DNA of 64,000 nucleotides from Puccinia triticina (GCF_026914185.1 NC_070559.1:8933880-8997879), one strand, 5' to 3'; positions 11,640 to 23,680 are shown, numbered from the stretch's first letter. Translations and numbers: made by a program. Notes: a model not told the origin generated them from the letters alone.

Positions 11640-12200
11640 GATTGCTGGGGTGCTGCCGTTCCTTGTTTGCATCTTCTCAGCAGCTGGATTGATTTCCGCT
11701 TCAGTAAGCATATATATGTGTCTAAATCTTTCATCACTTCTCCTCGCTCAAACAATCACAAGTCATAACTCAAGAACCGTCCATTCTTTTTCATTTGGAC
11801 CAGAAACCCAAGCATAGCGCTTCCATAAACCAACATAACACTCTTGCCGCTATCGTTTTGTTCAACTCCACTTCAGTAAGCATTTCTCCATAAATAATTG
11901 CTTCCATCGCGCAATCAATCGCAAATCATAGCTGACGAAAAACCTTTTGTATTTGAAATAGAAACTCAAGCATAACGCTTCCATCGACCAAAGTAAAACA
12001 TTTACTGCTATTGTTTTTTCACCTCAGGCTCTGCTTCAGTAAGAGTCTCCCCATCAATAACTGCTTCCATCACATAGCTCACGGACATTATGTTTCATTT
12101 GATCCAGAAAAAAAAGCATAGCGCTTGGCTCCTGTTACGATCTTGTGATTTCCTAACAGCTGGATAAGTTTCTTCTTTCGTAAGCATCTCTCCTTCTCAT
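11640..12200 (+). repeat. Tandem exon-intron-like modules upstream of the TET-like gene
   Basis: Four copies of a module of about 140-170 bp are recognised by (C/T)TTCA or TTTC followed by a GTAAG donor at 11704, 11876, 12039 and 12180. Shared internal text includes AAGCATAGCGCTTCCAT-like segments. Polypyrimidine-AG acceptors precede at least three of the donors (TTCTCAG, CACCTCAG, CCTAACAG), leaving possible micro-exons of 11-23 nt. The modules lie on the same strand as, and just upstream of, the oxygenase gene. They may form a multi-intron 5' UTR. Splicing is inferred only. Confidence 0.5.
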
Positions 12201-12448
12201 CATAGCTGCTCATTGTTCAAACATCGACACCCATTCACTTTAAGTTGACCATGCCAACATGCTTATATCTTATTCATCACAGGGAGTGTGCATCCCACAT
12301 CAAGTCCGCCATGGGTAAAAACCGAAGGTATGGACACTCATCTATTCAATGGAATATCAATACTGATTGATAATTCTCTTGTCACTTCTGCTTTTTTTCT
12401 TTGATGGTTGCTTCTATTAAAACTTATTACAATGACTATTTTGATTAA

Positions 12449-13669
12449 ATGATGGATCTCGGGTTGAAATCTGCCTGGGGACTTGAAATTATGTCTCATA
12501 GTCATAAAAATAAGAGTAGTAAAGCATCTCATCAAAGAAATAAGGCGAAGCAATTGAGGGAGAAATCAGCTTTGATGCAGGAAACTCTTGGTTTGAAGGA
12601 AGGGACGGTGATTCGTCATAGGATAAAATACGCCCCTCACAATCTCTATCCGAACATCCCTTGGGTCAACGGCAAACCAATCCGTGCTCCAACTGCCTCC
12701 GAAATTGCATCAGCATTTGAACAAGTCAAATCATACCAAATGCTCACTTCTGGACTCAACATGATTCCAGATCCTCTCGACAAAACTTTGGTGATAGCTA
12801 TTGTAGAATTTACTCCCTATGAAGAACTAACTGATTCTCAAAAGGAGGATCTCAACTATGTCTCTAATTTTCTTCACAAGTCTAAACAATTCATCAATGG
12901 TGTTAAATCTTGTTCCAGAGTTTGGGGTGGCCTAATGTGGGCCATTGGCTGGAGGAAGTTGTATGACGAGGACCAGATTGTGGGCCGGTACATCAAGGCG
13001 TTTGATGAAACCAAAATGCGGGCCTTCGATGAGCATTACGTCAAGTCTTCAAGAGTTGGTCAGATACTTGGAAATCTATTCAAGGATCTTGCTCGTACTC
13101 CTTTCCAAGACAACCAAGATCTCATGAAGAAGTATAACATCCCCTCATTTCCAGACCTTGCTTATGGCAAACTTCCCGAGGATTCGACATGCACTCCTCA
13201 CATCACATTTACTACCAATGGCTTTTATAATCCCCCACACAAAGACGACAAAGATATATCCCAATGGGCCTTTGTCTTGTTTCTTCCAACTCGCACTTCC
13301 GATTACACTATAGTAGACTCCTCTGAATACAACATTACATCTGGACCTTTTATTTTTCCTGATCATCGTATTGGTATTAATTTTGACCATCATCATGGGA
13401 TTGTCAAGATGATTTGGCAGGCAAATAGGTATACCCACTGTACTATGCCTCACTCTAAGAGCTCTCGATTTACTCGTCTTGGAATGTCTATTCAAATCAA
13501 CTCCACTCTAGCTCTTACTTGTGAAAAATATATGAAGGGATTCTACCAAAATATTGCCCACTATTTTGGTGATCACTTCTATTACATGTTTTGTAGTATG
13601 GGTAGAAGTACTTTAATAGTGACTTCAGTCACAATTTTGTTTTACTTTACTCTTTTCTCTTCTTTCTGA
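12449..13669 (+). CDS. TET/JBP-like 2OG-Fe(II) oxygenase (cargo gene of the hAT)
   Basis: 406 aa in one exon. After a basic N-terminus (SHKNKSSKASHQRNKAKQ), a domain of about 330 aa contains HITFTTNGFYNPPHKDD, giving the Fe(II)-binding HxD pair at about His264 and Asp266. The distal His is in RYTHCTMPH (about His330) and a candidate 2OG-binding Arg is in FTRLGMSIQ (about Arg343). The segment GGLMWAIGWRKLYDEDQIVGRYIK is shared with the second copy at 53.4 kb. Known relatives (Tet-like 2OG-Fe(II) oxygenases, expanded in basidiomycetes and often linked to transposons) are thought to oxidise 5-methylcytosine. That activity is inferred here. The frame is intact although the surrounding element is damaged. 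A hydrophobic C-terminus (STLIVTSVTILFYFTLF) is odd and could reflect a misplaced 3' boundary. Confidence 0.8.
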   Translation: MMDLGLKSAWGLEIMSHSHKNKSSKASHQRNKAKQLREKSALMQETLGLKEGTVIRHRIKYAPHNLYPNIPWVNGKPIRAPTASEIASAFEQVKSYQMLTSGLNMIPDPLDKTLVIAIVEFTPYEELTDSQKEDLNYVSNFLHKSKQFINGVKSCSRVWGGLMWAIGWRKLYDEDQIVGRYIKAFDETKMRAFDEHYVKSSRVGQILGNLFKDLARTPFQDNQDLMKKYNIPSFPDLAYGKLPEDSTCTPHITFTTNGFYNPPHKDDKDISQWAFVLFLPTRTSDYTIVDSSEYNITSGPFIFPDHRIGINFDHHHGIVKMIWQANRYTHCTMPHSKSSRFTRLGMSIQINSTLALTCEKYMKGFYQNIAHYFGDHFYYMFCSMGRSTLIVTSVTILFYFTLFSSF

Positions 13670-14897
13670 GATCTTTATGCTTGTAATCCCCAAGAATATT
13701 CTGATTCTAACTCCAGTATCCTATTTCAATTCAATTTGAGCCTTCATAACATATATATGTATTAAGAATTCATCAAAAGGGTGAGTTATGAGAAAGCAAC
13801 TTGATTTTAGAGGTTTTCTGAGTTGGAATGAAATAGTATAAAAATGAGAATGTGCGGGAAAGCAGCCATGAACTCTATTAGCATAAAAATTGCCATCTAA
13901 GTAATAAAATTTTAAACCCCATGATTACCAAAGATATACAATCAAACAAACGGGATGAGTGACTTCAATTGATCTGAATTGACTGAATACAGCATAGTGA
14001 AACTCAGAAATATTAAAATGAATGTTAATACATTGTAGTTTCTATTCATATAAATAAGAACATGAATTCAGAAGACCATTTTAAGTCAATCAATAGTAAC
14101 ATATGCATGAGCTAAGAAATTAATTATTAACTCCCAGAAGTTTTATTTCTCAAATGAATGTGCATGGAATCTTAAAATTGAAAAAGTTTCAAAAGAAAAT
14201 TTACTTTCAAAATATCCTTAACATAGAATCATGATAGACTAAAATAAGCTAGGAAAGCCAACATTAGCATCATGATACTTGAAAGAATCAGGAATTTTAT
14301 CTCTTGATTTGAATCAATATGGTTCAAGAGTGAACCCAGGTTTTTCAATCCAACTTACAACTGATCAACTCCTGAGTCCTAGAGTATGCCATTTTTTTTG
14401 GCAAATATCCCATGGAATGGAATGATTTTAATGGAAGTGATTTTCATAGCATAGTTTAATATGATGGTTCATACTGTTCATTGACTCATTGAAAATTATT
14501 CCAATCACCACATAATTTTTACAATAATTCTAAACAAGATTCAATATTAATGGGCTAGAAATAGACTAATGAAAGGGGTTCCCATGTGGAATTGAATAAA
14601 TTATAAGTAAGAAGTTGTTTTCAGCAAAATATACATTTCTGTGAGGTGAATTTGAGCCTTCATATCAGACTATATTTTCTGGTGTGGGTCACAGATATTA
14701 ATTTTATTTCCCGCAAAAACTATGGGTAATTCATAGCTGTGCAGATTCCTCTGGCATTTTTTTTTCCCAAACTCGCGAGTTGCTTTCTGTCCGTTACATA
14801 CCATTCTACACAACAAACAAAGTCAACTCCTGCTACTTTTTCCTCTTCCAGACTTTCCTTCCGACAAAGCGAAACAATCAATCAGTTCAATAAATTC
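13670..14897. other. AT-rich non-coding spacer within the hAT
   Basis: About 1.2 kb of strongly AT-rich sequence between the oxygenase and transposase genes. No coding frame, RNA gene or tandem repeat is recognisable. Confidence 0.5.
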
Positions 14898-16755
14898 ATG
14901 TCAAGTCAATCTACCCAACAAGCTGGGTACACAAGCGATGCGTCTGAGGGCCGATTTCGTCGATCCTCAAGAGTCACCACCCCTATCAAAAGACCTGGAA
15001 TGATTAACCCTTCACCAGATTCGCATCGTTCAATTACCCAGCCCCTTTTGTCGGATAGAACTTCAAGTACAACTCAACCCAGAAAACGAAAGGCACCCTC
15101 AGAGTTGGATTCAGAATCAATATCCCAAGACACACCCATTGCCACGAAACAAAAAGGGAAGAAACCAACCGCCTCAAGTCGCTCTCAAAGAACTCCCAGA
15201 AACTCCAAAGCACAATCTTCCCAGGCTACTGACTATATCCAAGACTCTGATGAAGAAAATTTGAAGGCACAACCAAAACGGAAAAGACGCAACCCCGAGT
15301 TTGACGATGCCAGAGATTTTTTTTCTGAGCCATTTCGTCGCAAGGATGATGTAAGTCTTAAGAAAAAAAATATTATTATTAATAACACAATAACTCATCA
15401 TCTGGGTTTTTCTTTGAAGCCTTCTGATAAACCACCACAGACATACAGCTGTAGGTGGTGTAGCAAAGAAGTACGAGTCTCTCAAAGCAGTTTTTCAAAT
15501 CTTCGTGCGCATCGTGATGGGTCTCGTCAGGGTGGAAGAGTTTCAGAAGGATGCCCAAAACGTCGTGATGCTATTGCTGCTGGTGCCAAGCTCCCTCCGA
15601 CCACTCTTGAAGAAGACAGACTGAAAAAGGCTGGTGGAAAACCTGGAACGATCACTCACCATTTTGCCCCAGTTGAAAAATTCAACAACGTTGTACTCAA
15701 CCAGATCTTAACTCTGTGGTTGTCACTTCAAGCAATCCCTTGGACTCGAGTTGAGGACGCTTATCTGCGAGCGGTGTTTCACTACTGTCAAGCTGGTGCC
15801 AACCTGTTTAAGCAAAGATGGGCAGCTGATTTGGCTAGAACGGTGTACTTGGACTTACAAGCTGCAATGATCAAACACGTAAAAGTGTGTACTCTAATTT
15901 GATTGTTTTTGAGAAAATTACTGACTAATTTGGTTGAAATGATCAATCATCAGGATACCGACAGCAATTTCAATCTTATACACAATGTGTGGACAACCAA
16001 AGGGAACCGTTTTGGATTCATTGGCGCTTCGGTTTCTTTTATTGATAACGATTGGAACTACAATGTCCTCCATCTGAGTCTCAAACTTGTTGCTTGTCAC
16101 CACCGAGGGAGCTTGTTGGCCGAGCCAGTTATCAATGTTTTGAAGAAGCATCAACTTCAGGGAAAGATAAGTTTTTTTTTTTGCTCTTGATAATATTTAT
16201 ACAATAAAAGATCCAAAATCTAATTGGGTTTCTTGTAAATACATGTTATGCTAGACTACAGATTCAGGCTCAAACAACGGTACAATGGCTTCAACAATGC
16301 ACTCCCAATTGCTTCTCCTTGAAGGAACCGACGAAATCGAATGGGACTACAATACGATGCACATCAAGTGCTTTTGTCACAAGATAGCTTTGGTTGTTAA
16401 TGCTGGTTTGAACGAATTAGGTCTTGAAGCCCCATCACCACCAAAGATCAAGAAATCTTTTCTTGGCGCTTTCCCCTACTCGGACAAGCTGGAACGAATC
16501 TTGGAAGAGGAGGATGAAGATGCTGCAGATGGATTGGTAGAGGAAAGCGATGCTGGTGACGATACCGATAGCGATATTTATAACGAGGATGAGGATGATG
16601 TGGTAGAAGACGATGACGTGGTAGAGGACAATGAGTATTCTGAACCGGTTGAGAGAGAAGATAACGATAGAAGAAATAGGAAGGCTGGAAATAAGAGTAA
16701 ATCTGCTACAAACAGGAACGAGTCTAATGAGTTGCATGATTTGACTAAAGCAGTA
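14898..16755 (+). pseudogene. hAT transposase, N-terminal part (BED zinc finger and start of catalytic region)
   Basis: Start ATG at 14898 (MSSQSTQQAG). Introns 15351-15419 (69 nt, GTAAGT...GAAG) and 15879-15953 are clear. Domain order: Ser/Lys-rich leader; a BED-type finger (YSCRWCSKEVRVSQSSFSNLRAHRDG...CPKR); then hAT catalytic text NLIHNVWTTKGNRFGFIGASVSF and, after a third intron, TDSGSNNGTMASTMHSQLLLLE and MHIKCFCHKIALVVNAGLNELGL. A long acidic insert (EEEDEDAADG...EDDVVEDD) precedes HDLTKA. The donor of the third intron reads ATAAGT instead of GTAAGT (about 16166), a likely G-to-A loss. The gene then enters an intron (GTAGGT) into which the Mutator-like element has inserted. Confidence 0.8.
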
Positions 16756-16825
16756 GGTTTACAGTCTTCTCTCTTCTATTTTTCTTCAATTTTTGTGTGC
16801 TGACTGAACTATTTTTGGGGATATA

Positions 16826-19800
16826 GATTTTTACAAAGTGCCTTTTACAGGGTACAAGGCCCTGTAAAAGTTCTACATTGTAAAAGTAAAGAATAGACCG
16901 GTTTATGTGTAGTTTTACAAAGCGGCCTCCAGATTTGTCACCTTGCAAAGGGGGGCCTTGCAAAAAGTACATTGTAATAAACTACCGTCATTGCTCCATG
17001 CACAGTATTATGCGGCAGAGTTTACAAGGTAAACTCCTGGACACTCTAAATATCTCAATTGCGAGTGTGAAATTGAAATTTACTATGATACAGGCAAATA
17101 TTTGTTTAGAGGGCTTGCAAGAATACAGATTCCGCCCCTCTTCATTAAAAATACAAGCATGCTGCAATTTGCACTGTACATCTCTGCTTCACAGTTCTAG
17201 ATGTGTATCAACGAGATGAGCTTGTGTCTCGGTCGGAGCCATCAATCTCCACCTGTCTTAATCCATTTGATCCATCCTCTGAAAACATAAGGACTGTGTC
17301 CCTTGCCCCCAGCCCACTTCCCCTCATCCGGACCCCATTCTGTCCGGCTATTCCAATGACCTCTTCCAAGTTAGACCCCGACCCCCCAGGGTCAAACCCA
17401 TCAGACATAGCACTTTCAAATCCGTCAAGCATAGTTACAAACCCTTCGAGCACAGTTATCAAATGGGAGCTGCCGTTAGATTTTGAATCTTTCCATACCT
17501 TCATAGATCATGGATGCACTCTTGACCGTGAAAACTACCCAATATACCCCAACGGTGCCACAATCTTTGTCAAATCAGCCGATCAGACTGTTGTTAATTT
17601 TGGATCCGTTGGATTTACTAAGACCACCGGAGTGGAGAAGCGAGCAAAAGGCACCTGGAAAATCCAGCGGGTCTATTGCCTTGGTGCCCTGGTCTGCGAT
17701 ATGGACACCTGTCAGTGGGTAGGCTCCCCCCCAACTGCAAGAGGAGGCATCCAAGATTACCTTGAAACGTGAGTTTTTCCATGCTGTCTTTTATTTATAC
17801 TCTTCATTTTCCATTTCTGACACCATTTATTGTTTTGGATTAATTCAGTACCCCGAAGTGCCCTGGAGCTGCTGGCAGATGCCCTGGGACAGTCACGTGG
17901 GTCGCTTGTGAAGGGACAGCCACTCGCTTCGACTTCCATATCCCATCTGGCTGGGCGCTGCTCCGACATCGAGGTGTGCACGATCATCCATGGCCCGAAT
18001 CCAAGAAATCCAACCCCCTTGCACGTGCAGATCTCAAAGCTGAGATTGTCAAGAACCCAACCAAAGGTGCTTTCAAGTTAAAGGTCAGGACCCTTGTTTT
18101 TTGATCAATAAGCATTTTTCAAACATGAATTCGTGCCTTTTTTGGTTTAAGATGGGACAAGCCGATTGTCTTGATGATCCTCTCACCAGTGTGACCAATA
18201 TTCACGGGTCTCTGGTGAACGCCGACCGATTGCAATACTACCGGCGTCTTATGCTGCGAGAGCTCAACATCGTTCCGGACAAGTTGGGCGCGGGTGTTGG
18301 TGACAAGTTTTTGATGGACATGTTCCAGTGGAACAAGTCAGTCTCTTCTGATCTGGCTTCAGGGTATATATCATGTTTTATTGTGACCTTCACTTACTCG
18401 TCACATTGTTTTATTTGATTAGGCGTGGGCTGCTTATAATTTCGTGTGGATTTCAAAGCGACTGCGAGCATTTCTCCTTTCAAACCAAGTGGATGGCCAA
18501 TCGATTGTTGGCCCGAGATGAAAATAACAACGTCTATCAGGGTGGCCTAATATCTGATGTGACGTACAGATTTTTCAAGAATGGATATCTACTCACAACT
18601 TCGATGTTCTGCGAGCAAACGGCCAGGTGGATTCCGGTACAGCTTTCGTGGATTCGAGGTCTCAGCACCAGCTACTACAAATTGCATTTCTCGGCACTCT
18701 TACGGCAGTTTGTTCGGCCCGAAATTACCCCCTCTGAGCGTGATTTGATGGTTCGCCAAGTCGTTGATTTCTCGCTGGCACAAACGGAGGGCTTCAAGGC
18801 AGCGTATATGGAGGTCTTTGCATGTTCGGACCCGATGAGAGCGGCTAAGATGATTAAGGGGTGTCACCAGCACTTCCGTGCTCAGGTGACCAGAGTGAGG
18901 CGAAACCAATCGATCCTCTCAGCAGATCAAGATGTAAGATCTTTCCTTTTGTCTCTTAAATCATCTCATTCTTAGGTTCAAGCCATCTGACAAGTTTGAA
19001 TCAGGCCGACTTCCAAAATAAATGCATGGCGTTACTAGATCCAATCGAGCAAGATGGTCCTACACACAAGGAAAAGATTGACGAGATCCGCCGCCTTTTC
19101 CCCAAGACAAAGCGCTGGCTGAACTGGTGGACCATGTCCGATGTCCAATCGATGCTTTTTCCCTCTCGTTGACCAATGTTGGAGGATCATCCTGATGGTG
19201 ATGATGGACTTCCCAATACTACGAACGCCATCGAAAGTATGCATAGGGTCTACTACATGATAAGGTGAGGGACTTCTAGCTTCCATATTCGTTGATACCA
19301 AGCCAAATTCTCACTCCAATTCTCATTCTCATTTGAACTGAAGCTCGGGGAAGAAATGCCTAATGGTAGGCATGGTGGAGCTCTTTGGGTTTGTCAATGT
19401 GTTGGAGGAGGAGTTCAATGCTGTCATGTGCGGGGTATCTGTCGAATACGGATCTCAAACGAAAATGCAGGTCAATATTACACACTCGATGGGCTGGGCC
19501 AAACCCAAGAAGCGCAAATTTATCAATGATGGTCGGCCGCCCGATACCACTGCTGCCCTTCTGGACGGACCCGATCCTTCAACCAAGAAAAAGAATCTCG
19601 GCCGTCCAAAGAACTCTCAGAACGTCGACCGAAGCAAGTGGTCAACCTACCAATCCTACGCAGCCTCCTCTGAGGAACACCTGAGGAACCAATGTTGGAT
19701 GTCCGCTGCAATGGAATCGTTGTTTGCCCTCTACAATCCCCTCTGGCTTCGCAACAGTACTGGGAAAGGTGCAACTCTTTTTTACCATCTTGTTGTCCAC

Positions 19801-21646
19801 TTTGGATCTCGAACAACCTTCAACCTGACCAAGATTGGAAGAATCCGGACCGTCTTGACCAACGGGCAGTCGAAGCTCTTCAAGATATGCAATGACAGGC
19901 ACCAAGCGAATTTTCAGCCGGGTACTTTTGCATCGTGTGATTTTTTCTTGGAGCTTCTTTTGGATCCAAAAATCAATCCGACGAAGGCTCTGAACGGATT
20001 ATTTGAACTCGTCGAGCACCGGAATTTTGTGTGCAACTCTGCTAAGCCATGCCTAGACCCACAAGTCCGATTGATCACAACAATCAAAGTTGAACGTAAG
20101 ATGTTCCAAGAGAACAATGTCGCCGATTCGGACGTATCGGCTCTGATTGATCTTTGGACAACTACCGGACTGTCCAAATCACCCGGACTTGTTTGTCAAT
20201 GCGGATCGGTCGTGGCATCCATTGAGCAGAAGCCCAAAACCAGAGGACGGCCCAAGAAGGTCAAAAACGAGGATCTCAAACCAGAAGTCACGGTTGTACC
20301 TCAAACGACGAGTGATCCAAATCGCTTGGTTCAATATGTGCAGGAGAACTCTCGGCTAGCTTTCAAAGACGAGCTGCCTCCTCAACATCTCTATTTCTTT
20401 CTCAAAGTCACCTCAATCACCAATCCAATTGAGCAGCAGCAATACATGCGTTCAATGGATTGGCCATACCAACTGAAGGTTGGCGGCGAGTCATACACTC
20501 TATTCTCGCGAGGCTTCTGGAACGGATTCCACTACTGGTGCAAGGTGCTCCGGAGTGGTCGCAGCAGTACAACTGGCGTATGGTTGCATGACAATCAGCA
20601 AAATGAAGGTATTGCTCGACTTGTCAACACAGATCCCTCATCCATTGGGGGCTGCCATCCTTTCACCAGTTTCCTCTTTTACTCCCGTTGCTGGACTGCT
20701 TGCGAGGAAAAATATGTCCTGGATTCTATCAGCAAGATAAAAGCCGATCACCCAAATGCTGAAGGCGACGCCCCCTTTGTCAACTTAGGCAGCCTGATCA
20801 AACCACAACTCAAAACCGCGGCTAGCAGCCAAGTTGTCAAACCTCTAGAAGACGGCGACTACGTGGACAACTTTGACGAGGACGCTGAAGAAGAATCCGA
20901 AGCTAGCGATCTAGATTGCGAGTCAGACAACAACTCAAGTAGTGCCAAATCCAACTCGGGTGACAAAGACAACACCAAATCTGACTCTGGTGATGAGGAC
21001 AATACCAAGCTGGTCTTGCATCCAGTCGAACCCGCCCCAAAAACCATCAAGTTGAAGCTCAGAATCCAGTCGCAGCCTGCGCATGACATGGTTGCTGGTA
21101 CATCCAAACAGCCCAAATCGCCCAACCCGACCGCTCCTCCTTCGGCCCAAGCTGATCAACCTCTGTCCCCCAATGAAGGCAAGCCAACCACACAAAGGAG
21201 CAGGAGGACTTCCGCCAAGAAGTAACTGCTCGGACTTTTCTATTTTTCATATCTTTTTGTCATCTATTTTCAGTAGAAAAGCACTTTGTAATTTCATTTA
21301 ACAGCTTGTAAAATTCATTTTACAGCAACTTGAATGTTATTTTGCAATTTCCATTTCACAAAGTGGCCCTCACCGCTTGTTAATCTCCACTTTGGAGGCA
21401 AGAAATTGGGTTTTACAGGGACCTGTTGTTACAAAGTTCCACCCCGCAAATGCATAGCTTGTAAACTTGCACATAGAAAATTCCATGCTGATTTTCACAA
21501 GGCTGCATTCACAGGGCCCCCCTTTGCAAGGTGACAAATCAGGAGGACCCATTGTAAAACTACACATACCCCTGGCTTTTCTTTACTTTTACGCTGCCCT
21601 ACTTTTACAGGGCCCTGTACCCTGTAAAATGTACTTTGTAAAAATC
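16826..21646 (+). mobile_element. Mutator-like (MULE) element, GCM-finger type, nested in the hAT
   Basis: Long terminal inverted repeats of about 150 bp: both ends start GATTTTTACAAAGT and continue in register through CCTTTTACAGGGTACA, TATGTGTAGTTTTACAA and TTTGTCACCTTGCAAAGG. The right end is the reverse complement. The ends also contain many small TTTTACA/TGTAAAA motifs. It encodes one multi-exon transposase on the + strand. The insertion lies in an intron of the hAT transposase gene. I could not identify a convincing 8-11 bp target duplication. Confidence 0.75.
17356..21225 (+). pseudogene. MULE transposase with GCM-type zinc finger and C-terminal USP-like cysteine-peptidase domain
   Basis: Six exons are joined by introns 17769-17848, 18084-18151, 18364-18422, 18934-19004 and 19265-19343, all in consistent phase. 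Order: a GCM/WRKY-like zinc finger (CLGALVCDMDTC ... KCPGAAGRC ... GVHDHPWPESKK); the catalytic core with CEHFSFQTKWMANRLL and GLISDVTYRFFKNGYLL (acidic residues); NTTNAIESMHRVYYMI and SSGKKCLMVGMVELF typical of fungal MULEs. Then comes a peptidase-like module with NQCWMSAAMESLFALY (candidate nucleophile Cys codon 19693) and GFHYWCKVLR (candidate His codon 20530), about 280 residues apart, followed by an acidic/Lys-rich tail. A single in-frame TGA at 19170-19172 precedes PMLEDHPDG and suggests recent inactivation. The peptidase assignment is by motif only. Confidence 0.7.
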
Positions 21647-21667
21647 ATCTGCCCCCTATAAAAACAG

Positions 21668-22952
21668 TTGGACTTTGTAGTAAAAAAGATAACTGGATCG
21701 TGTGTATGGAGACAGGAATTTGACCGTCGTGCAGCAGGGAAAAACTTGAAGGGTCTGATTGCAGGCTACGGAATCCGCTGGAACATAAAATATCAAAGCC
21801 GACAGCGTGCCTATGACGCAAGAGAAGTAAGTATTTGCGCTTCAATTAGCATTAAAATTAAAATTTATCACTGATAGACTTGACTGTAGGTTATCAATGC
21901 AATGCTCCATGATGAGTATGTTAAATATCAAGATCAAATTTCCAAATCAATTCGTAAAGAAAATCGTAAAAGTTTGGTCACTTTAAGGAAATTCAGTTCT
22001 CAAATAAAGAATGGTTGATGATTAAAGAATTGAACGAGGAGTTGGAAGTAAGATAAAAAATTACAAAAAACGTATATATGACTTTTTTCAATAAGCTGAT
22101 TTTTTTATCAGCCTTTCAACCATCTCACCAAATTAATGGAGGGTGACGGGGCTACAGGTGCTTTTGTGTTGCCAAATTACTATCAAACAATTAACGATTT
22201 GAAAAGGAAAGAGGAAGGATCCGACCGCGGAGATGCATTGCATCCAATGTATATCAAAATGATCGAAAAGCTCAAGACTTACCAGGACGAGGCGCTTGAA
22301 TGTGAAACTCTTGTCATGGCAACGATTCTCCATCCAACATTCCGATTGAATCTTTTCACACATTGCTGGCCTGAAAAAGCTGACGAGGCAAAGAAATTAT
22401 TGGAGCGACACTTTTTCAAGCGAGATGATATACTAAAACAACGTAAAGCTGAAGATGAAAACAACTTGAAGAAAAAGACTCCAACGATTGATCAAGATAA
22501 TATCTTTGAGCTATTCAGTGCTTCAGCCGCCGAAGAAAGCAAAGAGCTTGAAGTTTACATAAAAAACATGGATCGCCTACCAGGACCAAGTGCAAAAGAT
22601 CCAAAGGCCCTGTTGGTATGGTGGAAGGTGTGTTTTTTAATAAACCCTTTTCAATTTGGAAATTACACTCATTTTTCACAACCTACAGGATCATTCATCA
22701 ACTTATCCCGTTCTTGCATCCTTGGCAAAGGACTATCTTGCTTGCTCAGCATCTTCTTGTGCGGCCGAGCGTATCTTTTCTTCTGCTGCTGATGTCTGCT
22801 CAAGTGGGCGCGGTAGCTTAATACCGCGTACTATTGAGCGATGCGTTAGTAGTAATCTCTGGCTCAAAGAAGGCGTACAAGTTACAGGAAGTTTTTCAAA
22901 AGCACAAAGTATTGTTTCTGCTTATACTGAATTTTCTGAAAACCAAAAGTAA
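21668..22952 (+). pseudogene. hAT transposase, C-terminal part including the dimerisation region
   Basis: Coding resumes after the nested MULE: an exon from about 21668 (KITGSCVWRQEF...GLIAGYGIRWNIKYQSRQRAYDARE), a degenerate segment around 21890-22050, then from about 22113 KLMEGDGATGAFVLPNYYQTINDL through 22627 (WWK). A final exon from about 22690 encodes the hAT C-terminal dimerisation signature (YPVLASLAKDYLACSASSCAAERIFSSA...SNLWLKEG) and stops at 22952. The frame around 21,950-22,010 cannot be read without an indel, so the copy is probably defective apart from the MULE interruption. Confidence 0.75.
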
Positions 22953-23219
22953 TATTTTTCAAGTATTTTTCTCACTGTTTTGCACGTCTGAATCAAGTTT
23001 TTCTTACCTACAAAAAAAATCACATAAAAAATCAGACAAAAAAATCATGGAAAAACAATTAGAAAAAAAACAGATTGATGTTATGACTAGTCTTATTTCA
23101 ACTTTTTCCACATCCCCAACCACAAAAAAAAATCCCCTTTCTATGTTCATATTTACTTCCCTGCACACCCAATTACTTGTTTTTTCAAGTAATTGATTGT
23201 GCCGGTTTCATATTGGGTA
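22953..23219. other. 3' non-coding part of the hAT
   Basis: AT-rich sequence with A runs. No coding content was recognised. Confidence 0.4.
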
Positions 23220-23680
23220 TCCAGAAAATATTGATTGGTTAGATTTAGTGCAAGTTACGCTAAGATTTAGCGCAAGTTACACTAAGATTTAGCACAAGTT
23301 ACACTATGATTTAGCACAAGTTACGCTAGGTGTTAGTACTTAGCGTAGCTGATGTAATCGCTACGCTAATACATAGCGTAGCTGATATAATCGCTACGCT
23401 CATACATAGCGTAGCTGATGTAATCGCTACGCTCATACATAGCGTAGCGTTCTGAGTCGCTAAAACCGCTAAATTTCAGCAATCATAATTTTTTTTAAGC
23501 GTTAACTTCCTTCTCCTCATGTCAGCTAACACTACGCTAACAGTTATTTTATTTTTTTTGAAAAAAAAATAGTGTTAGCTGTCAATTTTGAGCGCTAACA
23601 GTAACTTTGGTGTAGCGTAGCTAAAAAAAGCTAACACTACGCTGCGCTACAGCTATTGTTAGCGTAGCTGACCCAGTGTT
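23220..23680. repeat. Right subterminal repeats of the hAT element
   Basis: About four copies of GATTTAGCRCAAGTTACRCTA (23,245-23,330). They are followed by three to four copies of a 33-36 bp unit containing ATAGCGTAGCTGATGTAATC and GCTACGCT (23,340-23,460), and then by further TAGCGTAGC motifs up to the terminal repeat. They mirror the left end and likely serve as transposase-binding sites. Confidence 0.7.

Larger units (their letters stand above)
10701..23680. mobile_element. 13-kb hAT-superfamily transposon carrying a TET/JBP-like gene
   Basis: The insertion splits the helicase gene and is flanked by a perfect 8-bp duplication, GATTTACG (10693-10700 and 23681-23688), the length typical of hAT elements. 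Terminal inverted repeats: left CAACACTGGGTCGCTACGCT, right complement AACACTGGGTCAGCTACGCT (one indel plus one extra terminal C). Both ends have many copies of GCTACGCTA/TAGCGTAGC as subterminal repeats. The interior has a TET/JBP-like oxygenase gene (12.4-13.7 kb) and a BED-finger hAT transposase gene (14.9-22.95 kb). The transposase gene is itself interrupted by a 4.8-kb Mutator-like element. Without that nested element the hAT would be about 8.2 kb. Confidence 0.85.

Noticed and set aside
10701..23680. KDZ-type (Kyakuja-Dileera-Zisupton) transposon
   Set aside because: Considered because of the TET-like cargo, but the 8-bp duplication and the BED-finger/hAT dimerisation signature identify a hAT. 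No KDZ transposase was seen.
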